Part shown: piece after piece, positions 1 through 10,900 of the stretch
How the letters are laid out: each line of letters begins with the position of its first letter
Numbering within the stretch: the stretch's first letter is position 1
DNA from: Micractinium sp. NFX-FRZ
Taxonomy: Eukaryota; Chlorophyta; Trebouxiophyceae; Chlorellales; Chlorellaceae
Assembly (NCBI GenBank): GCA_029339195.1
Contig: JAPTJF010000067.1
Coordinates: 62,001-126,000 of the forward strand
Length of the DNA stretch: 64,000 nucleotides
Direction of reading: 5' to 3'
The notes under the pieces: model-generated
Database searches by the model: none
The model's input: only the letters and a program-made list of their open reading frames with translations
What the model was told of the DNA's origin: nothing
Translations under genes and position numbers: made by a program

Positions 1-638
1 AGGAGCAGCAGCAGCCGGAGGGGGCAGCTGGCGTGATGCCAGAGTGGGCGGCGGATGCTCGGCAGTATGGCAGGGTGGAGGAGTGGTTCCATGCGCTCAT
101 CCGCCGCCACTTCCGGGGGCCCCTGAAGCCGCCGTTCAATGAGGAGGCCCGCGCCCAGGCAGGCTTTGGGCCCGAGTGGTGAGCGGCCTGCACAGCTGCT
201 GCCGACTGCACTCTGTCTGCTGCCCTGGTGTCACCGAAAAGCTGGCTGCAGCCTGCTGCCAGCCTCAGGCCATTTTGCTGGCGGACTTTGGCAAACAACA
301 CTGGTTGCCATGTTTGCTGCCACCCTGTTGTCGCACGCCAGGTGATGCAGGCCCCATGTTGTCCCCATTCCGTTGCCGCCGCTGCTTGGCGGGCCACTGC
401 TTGCATCAATTCTGCGCTTCTGTGCGCAAAATGTACAGCTGGCTTGAGGTTCGTTCCTACCCTGCTGCCCTGTTGTGCCCTCTGCAGGTACCTACCTCTG
501 GCTGCTGATGTGATGGATGCAGCGGCCGAAGCAGCAGGAGCAGCAGGGGCAGGAGCCGCAGCAGCAGCAGCAGCAACAACAGGAGCAGCGGCGGCACCAG
601 GCCAGGCGCCTGCGGCCAATGGGAGCGTGCTGGCATGA
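1..638 (+). CDS. DUF455 family ferritin-like protein, 3' end (partial)
   Basis: Only the last two exons are in the window: up to 178, then 488-638 after a GTGAGC...CTGCAG intron. The frame is open to base 1. The C-terminal reading contains HFRGPLKPPFNEEAR followed by AGFGPEW, and the splice completes PEWYLPL. This is the ending I know from DUF455 proteins, predicted ferritin-like di-iron proteins of unknown substrate. The di-iron ligands would lie upstream, outside the window. After the conserved end there is an alanine-rich tail of about 35 residues including a run of seven Ala, which is not typical of bacterial members and is probably disordered. The gene converges on the minus-strand MYND gene. 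Family assignment is from memory of the terminal motif. Confidence 0.8.
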
Positions 639-684
639 GCTGCATTGCCCAGCCGCCAACTATTTGCACGGCAAGTGCGCCTCT

Positions 685-689
685 TGTAA
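685..689 (+). promoter_or_regulatory. TGTAA polyadenylation signal (DUF455 gene)
   Basis: TGTAA lies 47 nt after the TGA stop at 636-638. TGTAA is the usual poly(A) signal of chlorophyte nuclear genes; use at this site is inferred from position. Confidence 0.55.
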
Positions 690-720
690 GACTTCGCACA
701 TAGCATGATGCAGACGCCAC

Positions 721-725
721 TTACA
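721..725 (-). promoter_or_regulatory. TGTAA polyadenylation signal (MYND gene)
   Basis: TTACA on the plus strand reads TGTAA on the minus strand, about 280 nt after the stop at 1008-1010. Assignment is by position only. Confidence 0.4.
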
Positions 726-1007
726 CAGCGAGGCCTGTAGTAGCATTGACATCATGTGGCGAGCCGCTATGCGTGCTGTGCACGGACAACACCCGCTCTC
801 TTGAGCGCACGCTAATCACTGCAGTGCAAGCTTGCAGTCTGCACCACTGCCATGCCTGGTGCATTTGCTCTGGGGTTGGCACAGCAAGAGGCAGTGGCAG
901 AGAGGGAGTACAAGCAGGCAGGCAAGGAAGATGTTATATCAACTGAAAGGATGTTCTCCCATGTTCTCGCCTACTGCCGCACCCACGGAGCCCGAGCCGT
1001 GCTCGCT

Positions 1008-1976
1008 TCAGCTGGCCTGCGCCTCGGAGCGGCGCTTCTGGTACAGCTTGCACTCCTCCTTGTGCCCTGGCCAGGCAGAGACCTGCAGGGCATGTATAGG
1101 GCGGCTTCACAGGCCTGTGGCAGAGTACAGTGGTGTGCCCGATTCGCAGCCTGCAGCTGCCCCAGGCATGGTGCGTGGCATCTGTGGTGGCTTGACGGCG
1201 CATTCACAGCACATCCCAGCGCGGCAGCTGTACTGAGCACTGCTGGCTGCAAGTGTGACCATGAAAAGCATGAAGCAATCTGGCTGACCGCCCCACTTGC
1301 CTGGCACGCTTTGCTGCAGTACCTGCAGGGGTGCAGGGGTGCATGGGGAGCGGTGTCAGCACACCTGTGGCCTTTACCTCTCTGGGTGCGAAACACCGGC
1401 CACCCGCACAGGGCAGTGCCGTGAGGCTTGGCTGCCCGGCGGGCTGGACGCCGGCCAGCGCGCCACACTGCTGGCCTGCCAGCCTGCCGCTCCATCCACC
1501 CGCCTGCCTGCCTGCCTGCCCGCCCAGCCCACTTACCTCTCGCGGGAGCAGCCGCTGCAGCGCTTCAGGGACACCCCCTCGCCCTCCTCCTTCCCGCAGG
1601 CCGAGCAGCGCTTGGAGTAGTCCCTCACAGACATCTCGGATTGGATCACGGTCAGCGGCTGGCCATCACGCCCAGGCACCTGCACCAGGGAGATGAGGGG
1701 GCAGGGGGCAGGGGGCTGGGGGGTCAAGGGGCAGGAGGCAGGGCCCTGGGTGCCACAGGTCGCAGGGGCAGGGTGCTCGGCAAAGTCAGCTCTAACGTTG
1801 CAAGCCCTGTGCAGTGCTGAGAGAGTACGCCTCGTGCCCAGGTGCACATTCAGCAACACGGCACTGTCGTGCGGCGTCCTGCCGTGCAAGCATGGCGGCA
1901 GAGAGCACTTGCCTGCCCCACCACCTGCTGGTGGGTGCCCGCCACGTCCGCCTCATTGACCATTGTCTGCGAACGA

Positions 1977-2008
<32 letters not shown>

Positions 2009-5000
2009 TTGCAGGCGGGTGGGCAGGCAAGCAGGCATTTGGCTGGCTGAGCAGAACTAGCAGGGCATGAGGCACCGCCAGTCTTTCGGGTGCACGCACC
2101 CCCTGGTGCGCTGTGCCTGCTGCACCCTGGCACCATCAGCAACAGAGGCACGCCTCCCCACAGCAGGCGCACCCTGGTGCCGGGCGCCATGCGGGCGCCA
2201 GCGGGGACCGACAGAGGGACCAACTCCAGGAGCCGGTCCGACAGGCGCCTCAGCTCAGCAGCACTGCCCTGCCAGCCAGCCAGCGCCTCCAGCAGGGCAG
2301 AAGACATGCCGTGGAAGAACTGCCGGTAGTGGCCCCGGTAGCTGGTGTCGGACCGGATCTGGCGCAGCAGAGGCTCCCAGCCTGCAGCCAGGGCAGGCAT
2401 GTCCAGAGCGGGTCACCAGCGGTCGTCAGAGGCGAGGGATGGGGCGAGTGCATGAGGTGGGGCAGCAGTCTGTTGGCTCTCAGCCCCCGCCCTGCTGCCC
2501 GACACGCATGCCCTGGCACGCCGCCTGCACTGCCTGTGCTTTCCGCACGCAGCGTGCCCCACACGTGCCCGCACAGCTTACAGCTGCCCACCCGCAGCCA
2601 CCCGCTGCAGCTGCCCAGGGGTGAGGAGCACCGGCTTGCCTGCAGCCTTCAGGCGTGTGATGCCGGCCGGGCTCATGAACGGGGGGTGGGCACCGTGCGC
2701 CACGACTGCCAGCACATTGCGCACCATGGGCGCGCCCGCCTCCTGGCAGTTATCCTCATACGCCACAAAGTAGCGGCGGGTGTACATCAAGTCGCAGCCA
2801 ATCTGAACTGGGAAAAAGGCAACACGAAGGCGGCAGGGAATGCGAGGTCTGAAGGCGTTGCAGCAAGAGGCGGGAGGTTGCAGCCGCTCTATCACGCAAC
2901 ACACACAGGCAGACACAACTCAGCAAGGCGCCCGCATGACCCTGCTCCTCGACCCCCAACCCACAAGCCTGCCTCTGCTGCATGTCCTGCATGTCCTGCC
3001 AGCAGCAGCAGCGTTCTTGTAGCTTTAAACTTCGGAACTCAGGCTGCCCGCCAGCCATCGTCGGTACCCACCTGCAGCAGCGCCTTGAAGCCCTGGAACG
3101 CCCCGTCCCTCTCCAGAACCTCGCCATGCATCTTCACCACCTGCACCGTGCTCTCCGCCTGCGAGGGAGCCACGGAAAGATAGAGTGTGCTGTGGTGCTG
3201 AGCCATGCTGTTGGGGATGGAGCAGCGTTGGCAGCTGGCCCACAGCAGAGGTGCGTAGTGCACAGCCTCAGCCGATGGCTGGCTGCCCATTCACCGACGG
3301 CGGCACAAATGCGGAGGTGGTGGGCAACCAGCTGGGCAGCAGGGGGAGGCATGGCCAGCCGGGGACGCCCACACAACCGCAACAGCAGCACCTAGGCAGG
3401 CTGCTGAAGACGGCCAGGGGCAGACCCTGGCCCCCTCATCGGCTGCCAAGGTAGCCGGGGGCATACTCGAGGCACGTGACCTTAACAACCTTCTCTGATG
3501 CCAGGGCTGGGCCCGCGCACCTGCAGCAGCGAGCCGAGCGCCCTCAGCGTGTCGGCTGAGCCCTCCAGGAAGTGGCAGAGGCCGTGGTCGTGCCGCCCCT
3601 CGCGGTGCCCATAATCGGCGGCAGAAAACTGCGCCACACGCAGCAGCGTGCCTGCAGGAGGGGACCGGGCAGCGCATGGGGTGCATCAAGTGGATGGCAT
3701 GGGATCTATTGCGTCCCTGGAGGCCTCTAGAGCATTCATGAGGCATGCCAGATCAATGAGATACCGCACTGGCAAGTCTCAGCTAGCTAGCCACCTGCCC
3801 AACAACGGCATAGTGCTCCTTTCAGAGCAGGTGAAGCGGCAGCACAGCACTGGGCGAGACGAGCAATCGGCAGCTGCTCATGAGGGGGTTGGCAGCAGGG
3901 CTTGCCTGGCAGCTGGCGGTCCCGCATCGCCTGCTTGGCGGCCTCTGAAGCCGGGTGGCCGCAGTAGCGCAGCGCCAGGTACAGCCCGCGCGTGCTGCTG
4001 GCCACAGCCTCACCCAGCTCCGGCCGGAGGCCCTCACGCACCTCCTGCACGGCGGCAGACCCAGCAGGCAGCAGTCTCGCTCACATCCAGGCATCAAGCC
4101 TCGTCTGAGTGTCACCGGCCCTTCAGCCACCTCTTGCACGGCACACACAGCAGGCAGCAGTCTCGTTCTGCCAAAGGAGCAGCGCCCTTTTATCCCCCAC
4201 TGCAGTGCCAGAGGCGTCAGCTTTGTGTGCAGGCCCCTACTGCAAAGCTGGGGCTGGCAGCTGCTTGAGAGGCATTGCATCTTTATCCAACGCTTGCCCA
4301 GCACCCCACTTCACCTGCTCCAGGCAGCCTGCAAAGGCGGCGACCACAGCGCACAAGCCTTGGGGTCCGAAGGGATCCATGCCAGCGCCGGTGGCTGCGC
4401 AGCCGTCGACCATGGATTGCAGGAGGTGCAGGGACTGGGCGTAGGCAGGCCAGCGGCGGTGGCACCCGGAGAGCAGGGTGAGGACGGAGGTGTGCACGCC
4501 GCCGTGCACCAGTGCGGGCGCCAGGTGGGGAAACATATTGGTGATGTTCTGGACGCACTGCAGCCGCGGGAGGGCAGGGCACCCAGGGTGTGATGTGGTG
4601 TGGGGTTCGGGTGAAGCGGCTTAGGCACCCACTTCGGGCGCCGGAAGGTTGAGCGGGAGAGCGAGGGCTTCGTGGTTGCCCACCGCGCGCCCCTTGCTGC
4701 CACTTCATGCACGGCCTACCTCCCGCCACTGAAGCCCCACCTGCGCATGCCCAAACATACGCGCGTGCCTGCTGTCTGGTCAGCAGATCCCGCCGCCCGG
4801 CCAGCCGGCCCACCTGGATTTTGTCCTCTGTGCTAGGGCGGGATGGGTCGCACTGCGCCAGCCGGGCTGCAAGCCCCTCCAGATTCATGAGCTCCGCCAT
4901 GCGCCGGTGGTTGAAGTTGCCCTGGTTGTTGGCCGCATTGTACAGCGGCATCAGGGTTCTCAGCAGCACTGCACCAGCATGCAGACATGTGCATTAGTGG

Positions 5001-5233
5001 GCAAAGTGTCGCCTCTTTCTGGCACCGCCTTGCAAGCCTCTCCCGCCAAATTTGGCAGGGGCCCTACCTTGCGTCTTCTCCGCTGTGATTTTACCCTTTA
5101 ACGCCTGCGCCCAATCCATCTCCGTTTCGGGGCGGCGGCGGCCGTCACCGCCAGGGGCCGCAGAGGCGGGGCTTTGCAAGAGGGCTCGTGCGCACCAGGC
5201 CGCAGCAAGCAGCAGCACCAACAAGAGCCACAT
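1008..5233 (-). CDS. Membrane-anchored MYND zinc-finger protein
   Basis: Twelve exons: 5233-5068, 4968-4814, 4557-4315, 4044-3906, 3651-3521, 3158-3072, 2802-2592, 2381-2173, 1966-1913, 1679-1537, 1322-1301, 1082-1008; 544 aa. The ATG at 5233 is followed by MWLLLVLLLAAAW, a signal peptide or signal anchor. The middle is helical and unrecognised. The C terminus (about 490-530) is a MYND finger: RCSACGKEEG, RCSGC, RYCSKACQ, then WPGHKEECK. MYND domains bind proline-rich peptides. The finger is split over three exons, one of only 22 nt. Three introns appear to start with GC (after 3906, 1913 and 1301); for the one after 1913 an in-phase GT donor six codons' distance or less upstream is a possible alternative. 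A secretory leader on a MYND protein is odd. Function is not predicted beyond protein binding. Confidence 0.82.
1981..2008. repeat. (CAGG)7 microsatellite
   Basis: Seven perfect CAGG units sit in the intron between exons 8 and 9 of the minus-strand MYND gene. They follow directly upstream (in gene sense) of the acceptor at 1967. Confidence 0.95.
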
Positions 5234-5657
5234 GAGCGCAGGCAATTGCAATGCCCATCACGCACTGCAAGCACGCAGACTGAGGGGCGCAAACTGAGCG
5301 TGCTTTGCAAGGCGCGCCGCCATTTTCACATTGTCATCGACTTCCCCTGCCTCCTTTGGGCCCGCTGTATTCATCCGTGGCACGCAGTCGACGGCCACCC
5401 TCAAGAGAAGCTCCCGGCAAGCACTGGCCTGCCGGACATTTTGAACCTCAAACCAGAGGCAGGTGCGTCCCTCTGCAGTCCGTCGCTGCCCACGAAAATC
5501 GGGCGTGCTTCCCTGATAAAGCAGGCGACTGGGGCCGCCCGGGCAGACAACTGCTCACCCTCCTCTCGAGGTTGGGGCGCAGCCCTGGGGAGGAGCAGCC
5601 CTGGTGCAACTCCTGAGCAACCATGCATCCTGGCCGCTGCTGCAGGGCGCTTTAGCA
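5234..5657. promoter_or_regulatory. Shared divergent promoter of two MYND genes
   Basis: There are 424 bp between the ATG of the minus-strand MYND gene and the ATG of the ARM-MYND gene. Both promoters and 5' UTRs must lie here. No TATA-like element was clear. Confidence 0.5.
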
Positions 5658-7466
5658 ATGTCGGCCGACCTCCGCCTCCTGGTAGAGCAGCTCTCCGCCC
5701 GCGGCGCCGCAGAGCGGCAACATGCGGCAGGCGTGCTGCAATTACTGTTTCTCGGCAACCCGGCACGCTGCGCCGCCGCTGTGGAGGCAGGCGTGGTTCC
5801 TGCGCTGCTGCATCTCTTGGGTGCTGGCTGCGACGATGCACTGCGCACGGCGGCAGCCGCGGCGCTGCACACGCTCTGCGCCAGTGGCCTCAGCAGCAGC
5901 ATAGAGGCCGTCACGGCAGCAGGCGGCATCCCGCCTTTGGTGCGCTGCCTGCGCAGCCGCAACCAGTTGCTGCAGGAGGCCAGTGCCACCGCCCTGTCCA
6001 GCCTGGCCTGCAGCACCCCTGACAGCTGGGCAGACGTGCTGGCTGCCTCAGCCATGGTGTCCGCCGGCACCGTCCCGCTGCTGCTCAAGCTCGTCGGCAG
6101 CGCAAGTGACAAGGTGTGCGTGGCTGCGGCGGCAGCCCTGTCCAACATGGCTTCTTCTGAGGAGGTCAGCGAAGCCATCACCACAGCGGGCGCCGTGCCT
6201 GCGCTGCTGCGCTGCCTGCGCAGCGGGCGTAGCGGGGCGGTGCAAGCCAGAGCGTCCGAGGCCGTGTACAACCTAACCAGCGGCAGTCCAGCGGGCAAGG
6301 CGGCCGTCGCCGCGGCGGGCGGCATTCCGCTGATGGTGCAGCTGCTGCGCAGGGGCGGGCCGGATTTGGTGGTGGAGCATGCCGCCGGCATCCTGCGCAA
6401 CGTCATCAACGGCCCCACGCGCAACATGGCGGCGCTGGTGGCGGCAGGCGGCATCCCACTGCTGGTGCACTGCCTGCGCGACAGCCTGCGCAACGGCAGC
6501 GCGGCGGTACAGGAGCAGGCTGCCGGGGCGCTGAGCAACCTGGTGTCCTCCCTGGCGGCGGGCGAAGGCCCCGATCACGGCCCAGAGATTGCACGTGCGG
6601 GGGGGATGGCTGTGCTGACAGAGTGCATGCACGCCGGGTTGACGGAGGAGGCACAGGCGGGCGCCGCTTTTGCGCTCTGCAACCTGGCATACAGCCAGCT
6701 GCCGGCGGCAGAGGGCGCCGACGCGCATCCTGGGATGCCCGCTATTGTGCCAACCCTGGTGCACCTGCTGGGCAGCGGCGAGGACAAAGCGCAGCAGCAG
6801 GCCGCGGCGGCGGTCGCCATCATGGCACGCAGTCGCAGCAACAGTGCCGCCTGCGCAGCATTTGTGGCGGCCGGCGGCGCGGCCGCTCTGCTGGCTGCGG
6901 TGGACAGCGGGAGCACGCAGGCACAAGAGCTGGCAATGTGGGGGCTGATTCAAATTCTACAGACTGGTGCTGACGCGGAGCGCGCCTTTGTGGCCGCCGG
7001 CGCCGTTCCACGCCTGTGGCAGCTGTACCGCCGCGTGAGCAGTGAGGAAGCGGCGGAGCTTGTAGCCTTGGCGCTGCGCATGCTGCAGCCACCCGCTGAA
7101 GCGCGGGCGCCCCAGGCACGCCCGCACGCAGCTGCTGCGTCAGGCGCTGGGAAGGAGCCCTCGGCAGCAGCGGCACCACACACCGCCAGGGTGGCAGTGT
7201 CGCGGCACGCCAGTGCCGCCGCCAATCCCGGGCATGCACCGCCGCGTGCACCGCCTGCTGCCACGCTGGGCACGCTGCCAGCGTGCGCCGCCACTCTGGC
7301 GGCACCGCGGGTATGCGCTGCTGAGGGATGTGAGAGCACCGGCCGCCTGCTCTGCTGCAGCGCGTGCAGGGCGGTGTGGTACTGCAGCGCAGCCTGCAGC
7401 CGGGCGCAGTGGCGCGTGCACAAGGCCGAGTGCAGGCGGCTGCAGGCGGCCAGGCAGTCAGCCTAG
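5658..7466 (+). CDS. Armadillo-repeat protein with C-terminal MYND finger
   Basis: This is a single 602-aa exon in an otherwise intron-rich region. The ATG at 5658 precedes SADLRLLVEQL; an upstream in-frame GTG at 5604 is not needed. Residues about 20-500 are armadillo repeats of some 42 residues, each with a segment such as GGIPPLVRCLRS, GAVPALLRCLRS or GGIPLLVHCLRD and a second helix like ALSNLA. A low-complexity Ala/Pro linker leads to the MYND finger at about 551-590: CAAEGCESTGRLLCC, CSACRAVWYCSAAC, then QWRVHKAEC. All Cys/His ligands are present. ARM folds bind extended peptides, so this is probably an adaptor. The lack of introns, unlike every complete neighbour, could mean origin by retroposition (inference). 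Confidence 0.92.
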   Translation: MSADLRLLVEQLSARGAAERQHAAGVLQLLFLGNPARCAAAVEAGVVPALLHLLGAGCDDALRTAAAAALHTLCASGLSSSIEAVTAAGGIPPLVRCLRSRNQLLQEASATALSSLACSTPDSWADVLAASAMVSAGTVPLLLKLVGSASDKVCVAAAAALSNMASSEEVSEAITTAGAVPALLRCLRSGRSGAVQARASEAVYNLTSGSPAGKAAVAAAGGIPLMVQLLRRGGPDLVVEHAAGILRNVINGPTRNMAALVAAGGIPLLVHCLRDSLRNGSAAVQEQAAGALSNLVSSLAAGEGPDHGPEIARAGGMAVLTECMHAGLTEEAQAGAAFALCNLAYSQLPAAEGADAHPGMPAIVPTLVHLLGSGEDKAQQQAAAAVAIMARSRSNSAACAAFVAAGGAAALLAAVDSGSTQAQELAMWGLIQILQTGADAERAFVAAGAVPRLWQLYRRVSSEEAAELVALALRMLQPPAEARAPQARPHAAAASGAGKEPSAAAAPHTARVAVSRHASAAANPGHAPPRAPPAATLGTLPACAATLAAPRVCAAEGCESTGRLLCCSACRAVWYCSAACSRAQWRVHKAECRRLQAARQSA

Positions 7467-7570
7467 AACTAGCTTGCCTGTCTGCACAGTGTGTGTCCCT
7501 GCTTAGCGCATGTATGCCCTGCCACCTTCCATCTCGTGCCCAAATGCTTGCACAGCCATGCTCGTGAAGC

Positions 7571-7575
7571 TGTAA
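7571..7575 (+). promoter_or_regulatory. TGTAA polyadenylation signal (ARM-MYND gene)
   Basis: TGTAA lies 105 nt after the TAG stop at 7464-7466, at the usual distance for a green-algal poly(A) signal. Confidence 0.55.
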
Positions 7576-7745
7576 CGGAACACAGTGCCAGAAAGGGGTG
7601 TCGCAGCACCGTCCCCCTCAAACCGTCATCCCCAAGCAGCTGCCCAGGCTCAGGGGCACACCTGTCGCAATGCCTACAATCCCTCTAATCGCATGCCTGC
7701 CACTCCACACACCTGCATTCTCCTCTGCACCTACAGGGTGCTGCA

Positions 7746-7750
7746 TTACA
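7746..7750 (-). promoter_or_regulatory. TGTAA polyadenylation signal (MoxR ATPase)
   Basis: TTACA on plus reads TGTAA on minus, about 240 nt after the distal stop (7992-7994). I found no TGTAA soon after the two proximal stops. This favours the distal last exon as the main one. Confidence 0.5.
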
Positions 7751-7991
7751 GGAACGGTTGCTTGCTTCTCTAGGCAGCTAGGCTGCTACTCAGGCGGGGG
7801 CCGCACACATGAAACGGCAAGGAAAGAATAGGGACAGTGCGACGGCAGAGCAAAGCGCAGTACACAGCGACAGGAGGAGAGAAAGGGTACAGCGTGCACG
7901 GGAGGCAGAGCGCGGACAAGGTGGGAGGAGAGCCGACTGAAACGTGCACACAAGAGGAAGGCACACACAGACTGGCAGCGCAGCACAGCGG

Positions 7992-10900
7992 CTAATCGCT
8001 GTCGTCGTCGTCGCCGCTGCTGGCGTAGCCTGGCGGCTGCGGCGGGAAGTACAGCGCCGTGGAGCTGCCGCTCGTGTAGCTCTGGGCAAAGCGCTGGCCG
8101 GTCTGGGGCGAGACACGCGTGCCCAGCGGGCGGACGGTGTCCATGGGGGCGTTGCGGATGAAGTCGCTCCAGTTTGAGGGCATGGCCTCCGCTAGCACCA
8201 CTGCCGGCACCTGGGTGAGCACCGCTGCCTGCTCGGGTGCAGGGTGGGGGAGGGGGCGGTGCCGAGCCGAGGCCAAGCAAGGGGGCGGGGACGGGCTCAA
8301 TGAATGCAGAAACTCGACAGAGCGGGAGAAAGAGCGGGAGAACTGGTGTAGAATGAGGGGGTGAGAGGGGAGAGGAGGGGGACAAGGCGAGGAAAAAGCT
8401 TGAAAACGGGAGCGGGGGCGGTGCTCAGCCCCGGCACTGGGTGAAGTGCGAGGGCTGAGAGCTGCAAGGGGCGCTCTATTTAGTACCACATCCCTTTGGC
8501 GGGCATGGCGTTGGGTTGGCCGTATGGCCTGAGCTGCTCTGGCGGCGCGTTTCGCAGCCAGGCAGCCCAGCGGGCAGGCATGAGCTCAGCCACAACCACC
8601 GCCTCGGCGCTATTCAACAGCAGCACCTACAAGCACGGAAGGGGCCGGCGGCCGGGGTGGGCATGCAGGGGGCGGGGTGGCCGTGGCAGCGGTCAGATGC
8701 GCAGCAACCAACCAGGTGCAGAAAGCAACAGCAACGGCAGCAAGCAGCAGCAGGATGGATCATTGGCGCAGTGGGTGGTGGGCAGTCTCCTCAGCACTCG
8801 CAGCGTGCGCGGAGGTGCCTGGACCGGCAGCGGGGGCGCACAGAACGGCGGCTGTCAGTACCTTGTGTTCAGGGGTGGGGTGGCCAGCTGTGGTGGGTCA
8901 GCGCAGGAAGGCGTGCCAGCGCTGCGGCAGCAGTTGGGCAAGGTCGAGGGCGCTTGCATCTTGGAGCAGCGCAACCTGCAGGGAGGAGGGGAGCGAGCGA
9001 GCGGAGGGGCCAGAGGGTGCGTGGGGTGAAGAGGGTCACTGGGGGCCACGGAAGGTGGCGGTGCAGCGACACTCATTGGGGGTGGGGGAACAAAAAGAGA
9101 ACAGTAAAGGAGGGACAGAATGTAAGAAAGAAGGGGTGGGATGTGGGGAAAGAGTGATGCGGCAAAACCCACCTGGCCTCGTCGGCGCCCCATCCTATCA
9201 CTCCCATTTTAAGACAGGCAGCACCTAGCAGGAACCAGCTCAGCGCAGCCAGCTCAGCATGCCACCTCAGCACCGGCAGGATGCGTGCCAGCGCAGCGCT
9301 GTGCCCGCTCACCTCCAGGGTGGCCACCTCGAACAGCAGCTCCTCCACCTCCTTCCTCGTCCGCTCCAGCTTGGGAAGCAGCGCAGAGGCAACCGCCTGC
9401 AGTGGCAGGGAGAGATGGGAAGGCAAGTGCTTGTTGATAGCAATGGGCAGGCAGTTGGCGGGCAGCACAGGAGAGCCAGTGGCATAGGAGATGGCGGCAC
9501 ACCAAGTCTGGGGCTACTCACCACTGCGCCCCCCCAAACGCTACACCCCTGCTACGAAAGGCGGCCCATGTCCTGCCCTCCCTCCCGCCCCCGCACCTGC
9601 GCCTCGTCCTGCCCCAGCCACAGGTTGCCCAGCACGGCAGGGAAGCCCTCATTCATGGTGGCATAGATGACTGCAGGGGTGGGGGAGGGAGGGCGGGGGG
9701 CAGCAGGAGTGGGGCCCAGTGTGCGAAAAGTCATGCGGAAGTGGGGCCCTCGGGCATGGGTGGCGTAGAGCTGGGCCAGAGGGAGGAATGTGCAGGGCAG
9801 AGCAGGCTGGGGAGTCGGAAGCCTGGGGTAGGGCAGGGTGGCAGGAGCCAGGGCGGTGCAGGCGCGCAAATATGACAGAATTCTGGGCATTCTAGCAACC
9901 CCAAATCCACGCACCGCACTCCCCTTCCCCAAGTAGGCCTCAGCAGACTGTCGTGATTTCTAACGCTCTTCAGCGGGCGGGCCGCGTTGTGGGCCACCCA
10001 TCAGAGAGCTGGGTTAGATATGAGGTCATCACCGGCCAGGAACCTGGTTTGTGCTTCACTATGCAGCATGAATGCACCCACCCCTTGTTGCAGCGCCATG
10101 CATGCACCCATAACGGGCACACCTTGCTCCTTGGTCTCCCGCCCACCACCCCGCCCACCCCTCAGCATGCACAAACGCACACCCCGCCAGGAACGCTGTG
10201 GTTAATCTCCAACCTACCCGACAGCTTGTCTGTGAGGGCGCGCCGCAGGTCGCCCACCTCGCCGGCCAGGCTGCCCGGGCCCGCTGGGTTGCCAATCGAC
10301 TTGCACGCCCGCCCAAACATGCCGTTCAGCAGATACTGCATCTGCTGCATGCCGTCGTCGGACGCCAGGTTGCTGCAGGGCGGAAAGGGAGGAGTCAACG
10401 GAAATGTGTTCTTACTCACCCGGTACTGCATACCGCATCTGGTCCGTCACGTTGTCAAACACCTGATTGCCGCAGGCAGCGCAGCAGGTGCGCGCCGGCA
10501 GTCGGCTCCACACCTTCTGCCGCAACGGGCAGGCAGGCGCTGCCTGCCTTTGCCCAGGCAACGACCCTAGTCCTCACCACACAGCGGCCTAATCCAGCCA
10601 GATAGCAACCGCACCTGAGCAGCAACTAATCATGCAGCTGCCATTCCAGCCCCGGACCCCGCCTGCCTTCCTCCCCTCCCCACCTGAGCAGCCAATCGTA
10701 GATGCGCTCTGCCTCATCTGGGCGCTGCCACAGCACGTGGCGCAGCAGCAGGCAGTCGTACTCCGCCACCCGGGAGCGGCCGCTGGTGTAGGCTGCCACC
10801 TGCATTGAGAGTTGCAAAGTTGTCTCTTACGTGAGGGCACCAGTGGCACAGGCAGCCGGGAGAAGGAGCTGGCGTGGGCAGCACCAGCAGGGAGGGAGGG

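Larger units (their letters stand above)
639..1007. other. Convergent 3' UTR interval
   Basis: This non-coding stretch lies between two converging stop codons. It holds a TGTAA motif on each strand (listed separately). Short open frames here have no recognisable motif, and I see nothing else. Confidence 0.6.
7467..7991. other. Convergent 3' UTR interval
   Basis: This 525-bp stretch lies between converging stops. It holds TGTAA motifs for both neighbours and no other recognisable feature. Confidence 0.55.

Noticed and set aside
1850..1890. Ankyrin-like reading HGRTPHDSAVLL on the minus strand
   Set aside because: It lies in an intron whose flanking exons join in phase (GTHQQVVGQ to VPGRDGQ). 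The similarity is short and no second repeat is present.
5555..6538. Long minus-strand open frame (327 codons) opposite the ARM-MYND gene
   Set aside because: It is a shadow of the repetitive, GC-rich armadillo coding frame; it shows no domain and low-complexity Ala/Ser/Arg composition.
10425..10530. Cys-containing minus-strand reading [14 protein letters not shown] inside the MoxR ATPase
   Set aside because: The frame does not fit the phase of the flanking exons. Exons ending 10684 and starting 10372 join perfectly in phase and in conserved sequence ([14 protein letters not shown]).
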